Below are positions 1 to 9,543 of a DNA stretch of 64,000 bases, piece by piece. The position numbers and the translations under genes are program-made. The notes under the pieces are model-generated. The model searched no databases. It saw only the letters and a program-made list of their open reading frames with translations, and was not told the DNA's origin. Source of the DNA: Pedobacter roseus (GTDB lineage: Bacteria; Bacteroidota; Bacteroidia; Sphingobacteriales; Sphingobacteriaceae); assembly GCF_014395225.1 (NCBI RefSeq), contig NZ_CP060723.1, positions 3,038,001 through 3,102,000 of the forward strand. Reading direction: 5' to 3'. Positions within the stretch are counted from its first letter, which is position 1; each line of letters opens with the position of its first letter.

Positions 1-454
1 TCTTTAGCAGTTTATGAAAAGAATTGTGATGGGCTTCATCCACAATCACAAGACCCACTCCTTTGGTATCGATAAGGCCATCATCGATCCTGTGCTTAAG
101 GGTTTCGACCATTGCCACATAACAGTGATAACAATCTTTTTTAGGAATTCTTTTAACCGTACTGCCCACAACTTTATTAATAACGCCTGTATTTTTAAGC
201 GCCAGCGAAGTCTGCCGGCACAGCTCCTGCCTATGGGTAAGAACGATGACCTTCTTTCCATATTTTTTGATAAAGCGGTCAGCAATTTCGGAAAAAATAA
301 CTGTTTTACCGCCACCTGTAGGTAACTGATAGAGAATACGCAGTTGGTCAGTCCCACTTTGCATTTTTTCAAAGAGGGTTTCAATAGCAAGCTGCTGATA
401 GGGATATAATTTTTTCGCTGGACTTTGCGCAGCCGAAGGGGATGAAATCTGCAT
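1..454 (-). CDS. DEAD/DEAH-box helicase, N-terminal part (runs off the window)
   Basis: The reading frame starts at the ATG at 454 and is open to base 1 without a stop, giving 151 codons of the N-terminal part. It shows a Walker A motif (PTGGGKT) after a Q-motif-like LYPYQQLAIETLF segment, motif Ia-like VIVLTHRQELCRQT, and a Walker B/DEAH box in VIVDEAHHNSFHK. This order is that of superfamily 2 helicases of the RecQ/type III restriction-like ResIII group, which use ATP to move along or unwind nucleic acid. The C-terminal helicase domain lies outside the window, so the subfamily cannot be fixed. A longer overlapping frame at 46-495 is out of phase and has no motifs. Confidence 0.85.
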   Translation of the reverse strand, partial: MQISSPSAAQSPAKKLYPYQQLAIETLFEKMQSGTDQLRILYQLPTGGGKTVIFSEIADRFIKKYGKKVIVLTHRQELCRQTSLALKNTGVINKVVGSTVKRIPKKDCYHCYVAMVETLKHRIDDGLIDTKGVGLVIVDEAHHNSFHKLLK

Positions 455-667
455 GGTATTAAAACCATGGACACAAGCTGAAAGTTTTGAAACAAAGCGG
501 GATCATAAAAATCTTTGCGTGTATAAATTACAGCCGGATCACAGCAGCAACGAAATTGTAAAGCTATGATTCCCTAAAAGATTGCCTGTTACCGCAGTTT
601 TCTAAAACTATCCGTCAAAAAAAGACTATTGAACAAGAAATTCAGCTAAAATAGCTTGGGCAATAAA

Positions 668-1054
668 CTATGGCATTGCCCTAACTGCTTTGTCGAAGGA
701 GAATACAAGATGCTTTTGGTCTATTTTTGATAAAGGAATTTCATGTGTATCTTTTCCCTCACCTGTGGTAAAATAAACTTCAGAAGTTGCTGTCTCACCT
801 TTGCTAAGCCCATCTTCAAACAGGGCGATTCCGAATAAGGTGGTGTCTGCTGTGGAAGAAGCAGTTATACTTACTGTCCCCAGATCGTAACTGCCATTAT
901 TTTTCAAGGTGACCGTTCCGTTTTTATAGGAATAAGACAGTCCTCTCACCGTCGCAAGATAAGTTTTGTTTTTGCTGGTAACGGGCTTATAGATTTGCGC
1001 CTGTACCGAATACGCGATAAAAAATAATAAGAAAGCTATCCCGATCTTTTTCAT
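668..1054 (-). CDS. Small secreted protein of unknown function
   Basis: 128 residues with a clear Sec signal peptide: a KK start, a hydrophobic core (IGIAFLLFFIAYS) and a VQA-Q cleavage site near residue 19. The mature part is about 108 residues, polar and rich in Thr/Ser/Lys, and looks like a single beta-sandwich domain. I do not recognise a family. The ATG is preceded by an A-rich stretch typical of Bacteroidota starts. It stands alone between the helicase gene and an IS110 remnant, so context suggests no role. Likely periplasmic. Confidence 0.7.
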   Translation of the reverse strand: MKKIGIAFLLFFIAYSVQAQIYKPVTSKNKTYLATVRGLSYSYKNGTVTLKNNGSYDLGTVSITASSTADTTLFGIALFEDGLSKGETATSEVYFTTGEGKDTHEIPLSKIDQKHLVFSFDKAVRAMP

Positions 1055-1451
1055 GTGTTTTTTTTATAAAAATAATCCAAAAGAAAATTATTTCAAAGTA
1101 TAGCAGGTATCATTAATCTTAGCTACGCTTATTACTGTTGATTTTAAGCATTTTCTTATTCTCCAGGTTCCTGATTGTGGCTGAGGCATTGTTTTTAAAG
1201 CTGGCAGTATCCGAACTTAATTTTACTATCAGATCACTCAAACCATTGATATGGACATTTTTGGGAATGACTTTAGTGAAGAATTAGGAAAGACCTGGCA
1301 AAGATTGCTAAGCCCAAAGATGCTTACCCTATCATGTAAGAAGTGACCTATCGGAAAAGTTAAAATGAAGAATCTACAGGCTAAAAAGGACTTTGGAGTA
1401 ATCTGAATTTCATATACTAGCATAGCCCTCCTGGATTAATTTTAAATAATC
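1055..1451. other. Intergenic region, left flank of the IS110 remnant
   Basis: 397 bp without a convincing gene. A plus-strand stretch at about 1245-1345 can be read as a short open segment beginning MDIFGNDFSEELGKTWQ but breaks at stops and matches nothing I recognise. In intact IS110 elements the DNA just upstream of the transposase encodes the bridge RNA. If any of that survives it should be in roughly 1240-1450, but I could not identify element ends or guide loops. Confidence 0.4.
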
Positions 1452-2091
1452 ATGTTTATCAGATATGATGAGAGAAAAGAAGCTGGCTCCGGTCAAATAC
1501 TTATCGGCATTAATGTCTCAAAAGCCACTTTCAATTATTGTGTAAAATCCGGCAGCAGAAAGGTGATAAACGGCAAGGCAGCCAAAAACAACGAATCGAT
1601 CAAAGATTTTTTTTTAGGTATAAAAGAAATCCCGGTCTTCAAAACCAGATTTGCCGTCTTTGGAATGGAAAACACTGGCATCTGTGGAAACTACTCATCG
1701 GTACCCTATCAAAACTGAGAGCCAAAATTGTATTGGAACCTGCCCTACTCATCAAAAACTCCTTAGGTCTCATCAGGAAAAAAAACGATAAACTGGACGC
1801 TACGCGGATAGCACGGTACCTTGTCAAAAACCTCACAGGGCTCAAACTATGGGTGCCGCGCCGCAAAATCATCGACCAGCTCAGCAGTATTTCAACCCTA
1901 ATGGAAAGAATGGTCAAGGTCATGACGATTATGCAAACGCTATTGGATGAGGTTAATGGCTTTATCGACCACGCGGTATCCGAGGAAAATCTTATGCTCT
2001 GCTGCCCTTTGCTATCAAAGGTTGTCCAGCCCTTATCGGACGAAAATTGATGGATAAAATATCTTATATTGAATCTTCAATGAATGTTTGA
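1452..2091 (+). pseudogene. IS110-family transposase remnant, frameshifted and truncated
   Basis: The first frame (1452-1718) carries the IS110 N-terminal DEDD domain start (LIGINVSKATFNY, then FGMENTGI). Reading must shift by -1 near 1695-1710 to continue with LSKLRAKIVLEPALLIKNS and KKNDKLDATRIARYL, which are hallmark IS110 DEDD-domain sequences. A second shift near 2045 gives a short coiled segment (MDKISYIESSMNV) that stops at 2091. The C-terminal Transposase_20 domain is missing, so the element cannot be active by itself. IS110 enzymes are not known to need programmed frameshifting, so these are read as decay. No terminal repeats are expected for this family and none were seen. Confidence 0.85.
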
Positions 2092-2168
2092 TAAGAGCAA
2101 TCCCGCAGCCACATTATTAAGCTGATGTTGGGAGAAAATGGCCTTTGTTCATACGCTTTCGGCCGTCT

Positions 2169-3083
2169 TTAATTAAACGAATGTCTGAATTCCAAAGGCG
2201 AAACATTTGTCTTGGTTTTGAAAAGCTTGCTAAACGATTGTGAATGCTCAAAGCCCAGTTCATAAGCAATTTCCGAAACGGAAAGATTTGTAGTTGATAA
2301 TTTTTCTTTGGCTTTTTCTATGATCACGTTCTGAATATACTGTTGCGTGTTTAACCCTGTCAATGAACTCAACATGTCACTCAGATAGCGCTGCGATAGC
2401 TTTAATTCTGTACTGATATATTTTACGGATGGTAAGCCGTTTTTCAGAGTATTCTCTTCTTCGAAATAGTCGTCTAAAAGTTTGTCCAAAGATGTTATGA
2501 TATCGTGATTAATTGCTTTTCTTGTAATGAATTGCCTGTTGTAAAAACGATTACTGTAATTCAGTAACAATTCTAGCTGTGACACCAAAACATCCTGACT
2601 GAAATGGTCAATATTGCTGCTTAATTCATTCGCTATTGTAGCAAATAAATTGGCTATAATTTCTTTTTCCTTTGCTGATAAAAACAAGGCTTCTGAAACA
2701 TCATAAGAAAAAAAGCCATATTGATTTATTGTTTTTCCCAATGGATAAGTCCGGATAAAATCCGGATGAAAATACAAAGCAATTCCTTCGTAGCTTTCTG
2801 TTTCTTTGGGCGAAAAAACGATTTGTTTTGGCTTCAAAAACGCTAATCCACCTTCTTCAAAATCGTAGTAACCCTGTCCGTATTTTATGTGTCCTGTGAA
2901 TGTTGGTTTAAAGGAAATTTTGTAAAAATCAAGGCTTATTTTTTGTCCTTTTGGAAACGTTTCAATCGGAACATGATTATAATCAACTAGTGTAATCAAC
3001 GGGTGGGGCGGCGCAGGAAGCCTCAATACCCGAGCAAGTTGCGATATACTTTTAATGTGATTGATGTTGGATTGTTGTTGCAT
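2169..3083 (-). CDS. AraC-family transcriptional regulator
   Basis: 304 residues. The last 100 residues form the double helix-turn-helix of the AraC/XylS family: first HTH near VKYISTELKLSQRYLSDML, second near VSEIAYELGFEHSQSFSKLF, followed by the usual P-x-x-F/Y-R ending (SPLEFRHSF). The N-terminal 190 residues resemble a cupin-like sensing domain. It follows the SDR gene by 19 bp on the same strand and is probably the last gene of a three-gene operon with the SDR and the aldo/keto reductase. AraC genes paired this way often control the linked oxidoreductases. The ligand is unknown. Confidence 0.88.
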   Translation of the reverse strand: MQQQSNINHIKSISQLARVLRLPAPPHPLITLVDYNHVPIETFPKGQKISLDFYKISFKPTFTGHIKYGQGYYDFEEGGLAFLKPKQIVFSPKETESYEGIALYFHPDFIRTYPLGKTINQYGFFSYDVSEALFLSAKEKEIIANLFATIANELSSNIDHFSQDVLVSQLELLLNYSNRFYNRQFITRKAINHDIITSLDKLLDDYFEEENTLKNGLPSVKYISTELKLSQRYLSDMLSSLTGLNTQQYIQNVIIEKAKEKLSTTNLSVSEIAYELGFEHSQSFSKLFKTKTNVSPLEFRHSFN

Positions 3084-3102
3084 TTTTCGTCTACGAATTT
3101 AA

Positions 3103-3840
3103 TCAATTTTGTTTTGACGGGCGAATAACAACATCTCCAATTTCAACATCCACAGGTTGACTTATTGCATAAATTACAGCATTGGCAATGGCTATGGGAT
3201 CTATAGCTATCTGTTCCACTCCCTGTTGAACAGCTGTTTTCATTTCCTGGTTTTTGATATTATTCGCAAAATCTGTTCTCACAAATCCCGGCGAGATACC
3301 TGTAATGCGTATATTTCCATCTGACTCCTGACGGAACGCTTCTGCAATAGTGCGGATGGCATTTTTAGTTCCCGCATAAACGCCCTGCATCGGGACAATT
3401 TTTATTCCTGAAGTTGAGATGATATTGACAATATGTCCCGCCTGTTGTTGTTTGAAAACAGGAATCGCGGCCGCCATCCCATACAGAACTCCTTTGAGGT
3501 TAATATCGATCATTTCTTCCCAACTGTCAATATCCAACTCATCAATCCGGGCTAATTGGCTGACACCTGCATTGTTTACAATGACATCTAATTTTCCGTA
3601 CTGCTCAACTGCAGTATTGACCAACCTGACCAGATCAGCTTTATGCTTTACATCAATTTGAGCACAGGTGGCTTCACCATCTGTGCTTTTAATTTCGTCA
3701 ATTATTTGCAGTAACTGTTCTGTACGCCTTGCACCTAAGACAACCTTTGCACCATTTTTTGCTAATTCTATTGCAATGGCTTTACCCATTCCGCTGCTTG
3801 CGCCTGTAATAGCGACTACTTTTCCTTTAATATTTTGCAT
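3103..3840 (-). CDS. Short-chain dehydrogenase/reductase (SDR)
   Basis: 245 residues, the normal size of classical SDRs. The Rossmann cofactor motif TGASSGMG lies at residues 12-19, NNAG at 89-92, catalytic Ser near 142-144, and the Y155-x3-K159 pair in VYAGTKN. An Arg-Arg after the second beta strand (GARRT, 36-40) suggests NADP(H) preference. The family reduces carbonyls or oxidises alcohols of varied small molecules; the substrate cannot be read from the sequence. It lies 12 bp downstream of the aldo/keto reductase and 19 bp upstream of the AraC regulator, so a co-transcribed redox operon is likely. Confidence 0.9.
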   Translation of the reverse strand: MQNIKGKVVAITGASSGMGKAIAIELAKNGAKVVLGARRTEQLLQIIDEIKSTDGEATCAQIDVKHKADLVRLVNTAVEQYGKLDVIVNNAGVSQLARIDELDIDSWEEMIDINLKGVLYGMAAAIPVFKQQQAGHIVNIISTSGIKIVPMQGVYAGTKNAIRTIAEAFRQESDGNIRITGISPGFVRTDFANNIKNQEMKTAVQQGVEQIAIDPIAIANAVIYAISQPVDVEIGDVVIRPSKQN

Positions 3841-3852
3841 TGCTGTTAGTCT

Positions 3853-5131
<1,279 letters not shown>

Positions 5132-5577
5132 ATGAAAAATAATATCAATCCGGCATTACAAGCGTTAAAGCAATTTATTGGCACATGGGAAATGGAAATA
5201 TCAAATGCATCTTTTTTCGCCACGCTTAAGCCCAGGGGGATATTGGTGAGCTACGCAATTCTATGCGCTAAATATGAGCAGTTCTGTGGTGATGTTGTTT
5301 TTGGCGCTAATCGCAAACCTGTCGGGGCTCAACTATTGGCCAAACGTGAGGAAAGCTGTTTTACAGCATTTGGACTGGCAAGGGAACCGAAAAATTCCGA
5401 ACCGAGATACGGGAAGATTTCGCTAAAATTATCAGACTGTTGAATAAAGGGGTCCTGAAACCCGAAATTGTTCTGGAATCCATTAATCTTGAAGATGGAG
5501 CCCCACAGCCGCTAAAATACTAGGTATCCAGTTAACAGATGCCGAGGGCAAGGCCAGAACCGAATTCATTAAATAAA
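5132..5577 (+). pseudogene. Chimeric gene remnant: DUF1579-like start joined to an alcohol dehydrogenase C-terminus
   Basis: The first 27 codons (MKNNINPALQALKQFIGTWE and on) resemble the N-terminus of small lipocalin-like DUF1579-type proteins. From about 5215 the frame switches character: LKPRGILVSYAI matches the end of the Rossmann domain of zinc-type alcohol dehydrogenases/quinone oxidoreductases. After a frame change near 5380 the DNA reads REDFAKIIRLLNKGVLKPEI, a typical dehydrogenase C-terminal segment, ending near 5521-5577. This is best read as two decayed genes joined by a deletion. A 103-residue frame exists but is unlikely to make a functional protein. Confidence 0.55.
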
Positions 5578-5697
5578 TAATCTTTTTGTCAGTTGAAAAA
5601 AAATCATAATTCAAGTAATTACGATTGCTTTTGTTAGCAAAACCAGCATTTCTCGACAGAACCCATCATGAAATCAAACTTACAAAACCAGTCCAAA

Positions 5698-5934
5698 TTA
5701 AACAGTTTCATTATAAGCAGATTTTCCAGGGTCGTACGAGTTCAGGTCAAATTTGCCTGCAACAATGTAGTCTAACAGAATAATTTTATAGGCCTGCTCG
5801 AATGAAGGGGTAATAAAACGCCATATATTCTGGCCACATCCAAATCCATAAGCAAACATAGGACATGTACCATTCCCCTTGGCAATCAAAATGTTTCTTT
5901 TGACTACGTCCATTGAAATTTCTTTTAAAAACAA
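5698..5934 (-). pseudogene. Truncated RsbQ/KAI2-type alpha/beta-hydrolase, N-terminal fragment
   Basis: 78 codons, of which the segment from MDVVKRNILIAKG matches the start of the RsbQ family: MFAYGFGCGQNIWRFITP (oxyanion-hole region) followed by AYKIILLDYIVAGKFDLNSYD. The family is about 270 residues with a Ser-His-Asp triad. Here the frame stops before the nucleophile elbow, so all three catalytic residues are missing. The natural start is probably the internal Met at residue 8. It is a dead fragment next to the EPS locus. Confidence 0.7.
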
Positions 5935-6055
5935 GTACCAACGACTCCTCCCAACTGCTCTTTAGATTCAGCAATTTCCAAAATAATCCGTCCTGAGCCT
6001 CCGGCAGATGCCCAAAGACGACGGCGAGATTACACAGTGTATTTTACACTATCCT

Positions 6056-6889
6056 TTATTTTATCATATCATTTAGGTAAAAGGATGCCCGCTTGAAATC
6101 CCTGATTTTCAAAACAAGGCCAACACCGTTAATCCGCTCATTTGTATACAGATTTCCTTTTGGAAACACCTGTGACCTGGGCAGCCTTTGCTTATTTAAA
6201 AAAGAACTAAAGGTTTTGATGTAATCTTTCAGATTAATATCGGTATCAATCATAGACCATAAATCTGATATATTTTTTAAGGCGACCGATTTATTTTTCA
6301 CGGCATAACTAATTACCGCTTTGGTCACATTTTTTTGCCTTTCAACCCTGGCATGGTCATCGTAACAGGTTCCGGCAACCCTTACACGGGCATAGGCTAG
6401 GGCCTGATCACCGGTCATTTTAATTGTTCCCGTTCGGCTAAGGGGTAAAAGCGGCACCCCTTTAAGGTACGATTGTTCGCCAATATAACTATTCACGTAA
6501 TGATGTATACCTTTATCTATAGTCAATGTTATTCCTCCGAAAGAGTCGATTACCCGCGCGGTATTGTTAAAATCGGTGACGATGGACGACGCCAGCCTGG
6601 TTTTGAAATTTGCATTGATGGTAGAAATCAATAATTTCCTCCCACCCAGGCGATAAGCGGCATTGAGTTTCTGATTGCCATAGCCTTTAATGTAAACATA
6701 GGTATCACGCAGAATAGAAGTTAATTTTACTTCTTTGTTCTTTACGGTGATAACCATGATCAGATCTGCATTGCCTCTCTTATTTTCATCCCGTGAATCG
6801 GAGCCGATAAGCAATATCTGCTGCGCATAAAGCGAATTTGCAAATGCAACCAGCAGGAATATCATTACGAATCTAATTTGGTTTCTCAT
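6056..6889 (-). CDS. LytR-CpsA-Psr (LCP) family protein
   Basis: 277 residues with a cleavable signal peptide (cleavage near YAQ-Q at residue 23) and no further membrane span. LCP-domain landmarks are present: IGSDSRD (residues 28-34), the basic/aspartate strand SILRDTYVYI, KLNAAY, GGI after the DSF segment, and the conserved RVxxxxxxDDHARVERQ block. In Gram-positive bacteria LCP enzymes move lipid-linked glycopolymers onto peptidoglycan. Here the protein would be periplasmic and sits at the edge of an EPS locus, so a polymer-attachment or hydrolysis role is plausible but inferred. It is transcribed away from the glycosyltransferase genes. Confidence 0.85.
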   Translation of the reverse strand: MRNQIRFVMIFLLVAFANSLYAQQILLIGSDSRDENKRGNADLIMVITVKNKEVKLTSILRDTYVYIKGYGNQKLNAAYRLGGRKLLISTINANFKTRLASSIVTDFNNTARVIDSFGGITLTIDKGIHHYVNSYIGEQSYLKGVPLLPLSRTGTIKMTGDQALAYARVRVAGTCYDDHARVERQKNVTKAVISYAVKNKSVALKNISDLWSMIDTDINLKDYIKTFSSFLNKQRLPRSQVFPKGNLYTNERINGVGLVLKIRDFKRASFYLNDMIK

Positions 6890-6947
6890 TTATTCATGTA
6901 TAATTTATAACGATCTGGTTAATAATTAAGCCTTTAGTGTTACATCA

Positions 6948-6955
6948 CAAAACTA
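6948..6955 (-). promoter_or_regulatory. Candidate -7 promoter element for the LCP gene
   Basis: On the minus strand the word TAGTTTTG matches the Bacteroidota -7 consensus TAnnTTTG, 58 bp upstream of the ATG at 6889. No good TTG -33 box is seen at the usual distance, so confidence is limited. Confidence 0.4.
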
Positions 6956-6976
6956 CCATGAACATTGAAGCTACCA

Positions 6977-6988
6977 TATAGCCTTTTT
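6977..6988 (-). promoter_or_regulatory. EPS-locus upstream word, variant copy (AAAAGGCTATAT)
   Basis: Minus-strand AAAAGGCTATAT, 88 bp upstream of the LCP start. It resembles the AAGGGCTATT word found at similar distances before five other EPS transcription units but lacks one G, so it is a weak member. Confidence 0.3.
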
Positions 6989-7175
6989 TCGCCATTTATA
7001 AATCATGCCAGCACTGTGCCGCTCATGAGGACAGATAATCTGTCTTTATGAATTGATTTAACCGATATTATGGCGTGGCACTGGTCTATCTTTAACTATC
7101 CCCTAATTGATTAGCCAAAAAAATCACCCAAAAAGGCTATAGTCCGATAAGTAAGCATTAGCTAGGTTTGTCGAA

Positions 7176-8093
7176 ATGGCATTAACCTCAATCATTACCG
7201 TTAACTATAATCAGCCCAGGGTTACTCTAGACCTATTGAGTTCTATCAAAAAGCACTGCTCAACAGATGAAATAGAGGTGATCCTGATCGATAATGCGAG
7301 TGAGGAGGATCATGAAACCCGGTTTAAAACGCATTATCCTGAATTGAAATATATCCGCTCGGATGTGAACCTAGGATTTGCAGGCGGAAATAATCTGGGC
7401 CTAAACCATGCTACCGGAGAATATATTCTGATGATCAATAATGATACGGAACTTATCCCAGGTTTTATAAAACAGCTTATCGCAGAAATGGCTGCCCACC
7501 CAGAAATTGGGATCCTCTCCCCTTTAATACTTTATCATGATGATCCGGATATTATCCAATACGCTGGTTATACGCCAATAAACCTGATCACTGGAAGAAA
7601 TAAAACCATTGGATTGGGAGATCTAAATAAAGGTCAGTACGCAAATTCCAGTCATCAAACCTCTTTCTGTCATGGCGCCGCAATGATGTGCAGAAAAACA
7701 GATATCGACCGAATCGGTATGATGCCAGAACAATATTTTCTATATTATGAAGAATTAGACTGGTGCGAAATGTTTAAACGTGCAGGCAAAAAAATCTGGT
7801 TTAGCGGAAAAACACATATTCTCCATAAAGAATCGATGAGTGTAGGAAAGGAAAGCCCGACTAAAACCTACTTCATTGCACGCAACCGATTGTTGTTTAT
7901 GCGGCGGAATACCAATTGGATCAATGTAATGCTATTTAGCACCTATTACCTCCTGCTGGCAGTTCCAAAACAATTGATTGGCTACCTCGTAAAAGGAAGA
8001 TCCGATCTTGTTCCTTATGTAATAAAGGCGTTGCTATGGAACTCTTTCCATTCAAAAAACCATATCGGAAGCCGTACCAAATTAACATTGTAA
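7176..8093 (+). CDS. Glycosyltransferase family 2 (WbbL-like)
   Basis: 305 residues. GT2 features: the start TSIITVNYNQPRVTLDLL, IDNASEEDH, NLGFAGGNNLG, and the metal-binding region INNDTEL, with the CHGAAMMCRK and FLYYEELDWCEMFKRAGKK blocks typical of WbbL-type rhamnosyltransferase-like enzymes. It probably adds a sugar from a nucleotide donor to a lipid-linked EPS intermediate on the cytoplasmic face; donor and acceptor cannot be assigned. It is the first plus-strand gene of the EPS locus. A TAGGTTTG word at 7163-7170 lies only 5 bp before the ATG, which would give a leaderless mRNA if used. Confidence 0.9.
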   Translation: MALTSIITVNYNQPRVTLDLLSSIKKHCSTDEIEVILIDNASEEDHETRFKTHYPELKYIRSDVNLGFAGGNNLGLNHATGEYILMINNDTELIPGFIKQLIAEMAAHPEIGILSPLILYHDDPDIIQYAGYTPINLITGRNKTIGLGDLNKGQYANSSHQTSFCHGAAMMCRKTDIDRIGMMPEQYFLYYEELDWCEMFKRAGKKIWFSGKTHILHKESMSVGKESPTKTYFIARNRLLFMRRNTNWINVMLFSTYYLLLAVPKQLIGYLVKGRSDLVPYVIKALLWNSFHSKNHIGSRTKLTL

Positions 8094-8133
8094 GAGATAG
8101 TTTGCCTCAAATAACATTTTACATAATGGTATT

Positions 8134-8144
8134 AAAGGACTATT
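8134..8144 (+). promoter_or_regulatory. EPS-locus upstream word AAAGGACTATT
   Basis: Located 97 bp before the GT2 start at 8241. The surrounding bases (GGTAyT before and GAGkGCG after, in IUPAC code) match the copy at 24647-24658 closely, more than the core word alone would predict. Confidence 0.4.
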
Positions 8145-8240
8145 GAGGCGCAATTTTACTAAACCTAACTTCGTTCCGATCGGAAACAGGTAGCATTTTG
8201 TCCTACTTAATTGTTTCCGGCTTAATCCATACCTGATATA

Positions 8241-9413
8241 ATGATCATTTTTTTCTGGGCCTGCCTTTTTATCATAACCTATACCTTTGTAGGTTATGGC
8301 CTGTTGCTTTTCATACTCATTAAAATTAAACGGTCGTTTTCCAGACCTAAAAGTTTTATTTCCGGGGCACCTTTACCAACGGTTACCTTACTGGTAGCTG
8401 CCTGGAATGAAGAGGTAACGATAATAGATAAAATAAAAAATACACTGCAGTTAGATTATCCCAAGGAACGGCTGCAGATTATATTCGTGACAGACGGATC
8501 TACAGACCGCACGCCAGAGCTCATTCATCCTTATCAGGAGATCGTGCTGATGCATAACAGCGACCGTGGCGGCAAAATGGCGGCAATTAAAAGGGCAATG
8601 CCGCAGGTAAAGGGAGAGGTTATTGTATTTTCTGATGCCAATACCTTTTTAAACCGGGAGGCCCTGCTGGAGCTGGTAAAACACTATCAGGATACAAAAG
8701 TGGGTGCTGTTGCTGGTGAAAAGCGGATTTTGGTGAATCAGCATGCTGATGCCAGTTCGGCAGGAGAAGGTTTTTACTGGAAATACGAATCGAGACTTAA
8801 AAAATGGGATTATGAACTGTACTCTAATGTTGGTGCTGCAGGAGAACTCTTCAGCATTAGAGCTTCCTTATATGAACCCATCGAATCGGACACGATTATT
8901 GATGACCACATGATTGCGATGAGGATTGCCGAAAAAGGTTACCTGATTGCTTATGAACCCGCGGCTTATGCCAGCGAAACTGCATCAGAAAATACCGCTG
9001 AAGAACTGAAAAGAAAGATCAGGATTGCTGCTGGTGGAATTCAGTCGATCCTCAGGCTAAAAATTGCCGCCAACCCCTTTCACTATCCCATATTAACCTT
9101 TCAGTACCTTTCGCACCGGGTATTGAGGTGGACCATCACTCCTTTCTTACTCATACTGGCCTTGCTGGCAAATATCTGGATTGTATTCCAGCATGGTCAT
9201 CAATTTTATACGCTCCTCCTGATGGCACAAGGTATCTTTTACACCTTAGCCCTGCTAGGGCTTTTAATGGAACGAAAAAACATCAGGATCAAAACCCTTT
9301 TTATCCCCTATTATTTCTGCATGATGAACTATGCGGTAGCGGCGGGCATCTTGAGGTACATCAATCAAAACCAGAGTGCGGCATGGGAACGCTCCAAACG
9401 GAAAATGGCCTAA
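8241..9413 (+). CDS. Membrane glycosyltransferase family 2 (cellulose-synthase-like fold)
   Basis: 390 residues. An N-terminal membrane segment (about residues 3-28) precedes a GT2 domain with LLVAAWNEEVTI, VTDGSTDRT, FSDANTFL (the DxD-like motif), and the acceptor/base region DDHMIAMRIAEKGY. Two or three C-terminal membrane segments follow (from about residue 300). This arrangement is that of processive or inner-membrane GT2 enzymes. It is separated by 147 bp from the upstream GT2 and by 130 bp from ugd, and each gap carries an EPS-locus upstream word, so it may have its own promoter. Confidence 0.88.
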   Translation: MIIFFWACLFIITYTFVGYGLLLFILIKIKRSFSRPKSFISGAPLPTVTLLVAAWNEEVTIIDKIKNTLQLDYPKERLQIIFVTDGSTDRTPELIHPYQEIVLMHNSDRGGKMAAIKRAMPQVKGEVIVFSDANTFLNREALLELVKHYQDTKVGAVAGEKRILVNQHADASSAGEGFYWKYESRLKKWDYELYSNVGAAGELFSIRASLYEPIESDTIIDDHMIAMRIAEKGYLIAYEPAAYASETASENTAEELKRKIRIAAGGIQSILRLKIAANPFHYPILTFQYLSHRVLRWTITPFLLILALLANIWIVFQHGHQFYTLLLMAQGIFYTLALLGLLMERKNIRIKTLFIPYYFCMMNYAVAAGILRYINQNQSAAWERSKRKMA

Positions 9414-9444
9414 CGAATGTTGATCGAACAGCATTTTTTGGTAG

Positions 9445-9456
9445 TAAAGGGCTATT
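9445..9456 (+). promoter_or_regulatory. EPS-locus upstream word TAAAGGGCTATT
   Basis: Lies 87 bp before the UDP-glucose dehydrogenase start. The preceding TAGT is also shared with the copy at 12464-12475. Confidence 0.4.
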
Positions 9457-9543
9457 TCTTAAAAGCCAGTTGAAGCCTATTTTCGTCACTGCTGGGAACA
9501 GCCATTTCAATTAAAAATTAAACGCTATTAACCATAAAGAAAC

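Noticed and set aside
46..495. 149-residue minus-strand frame over the helicase gene
   Set aside because: It is out of phase with the helicase frame that carries Walker A and DEAH motifs, and its own translation has no recognisable features.
1452..2091. Programmed frameshift to express the IS110 transposase
   Set aside because: IS110 enzymes are not known to use frameshifting, a second shift is needed, and the C-terminal domain is missing, so decay explains it better.
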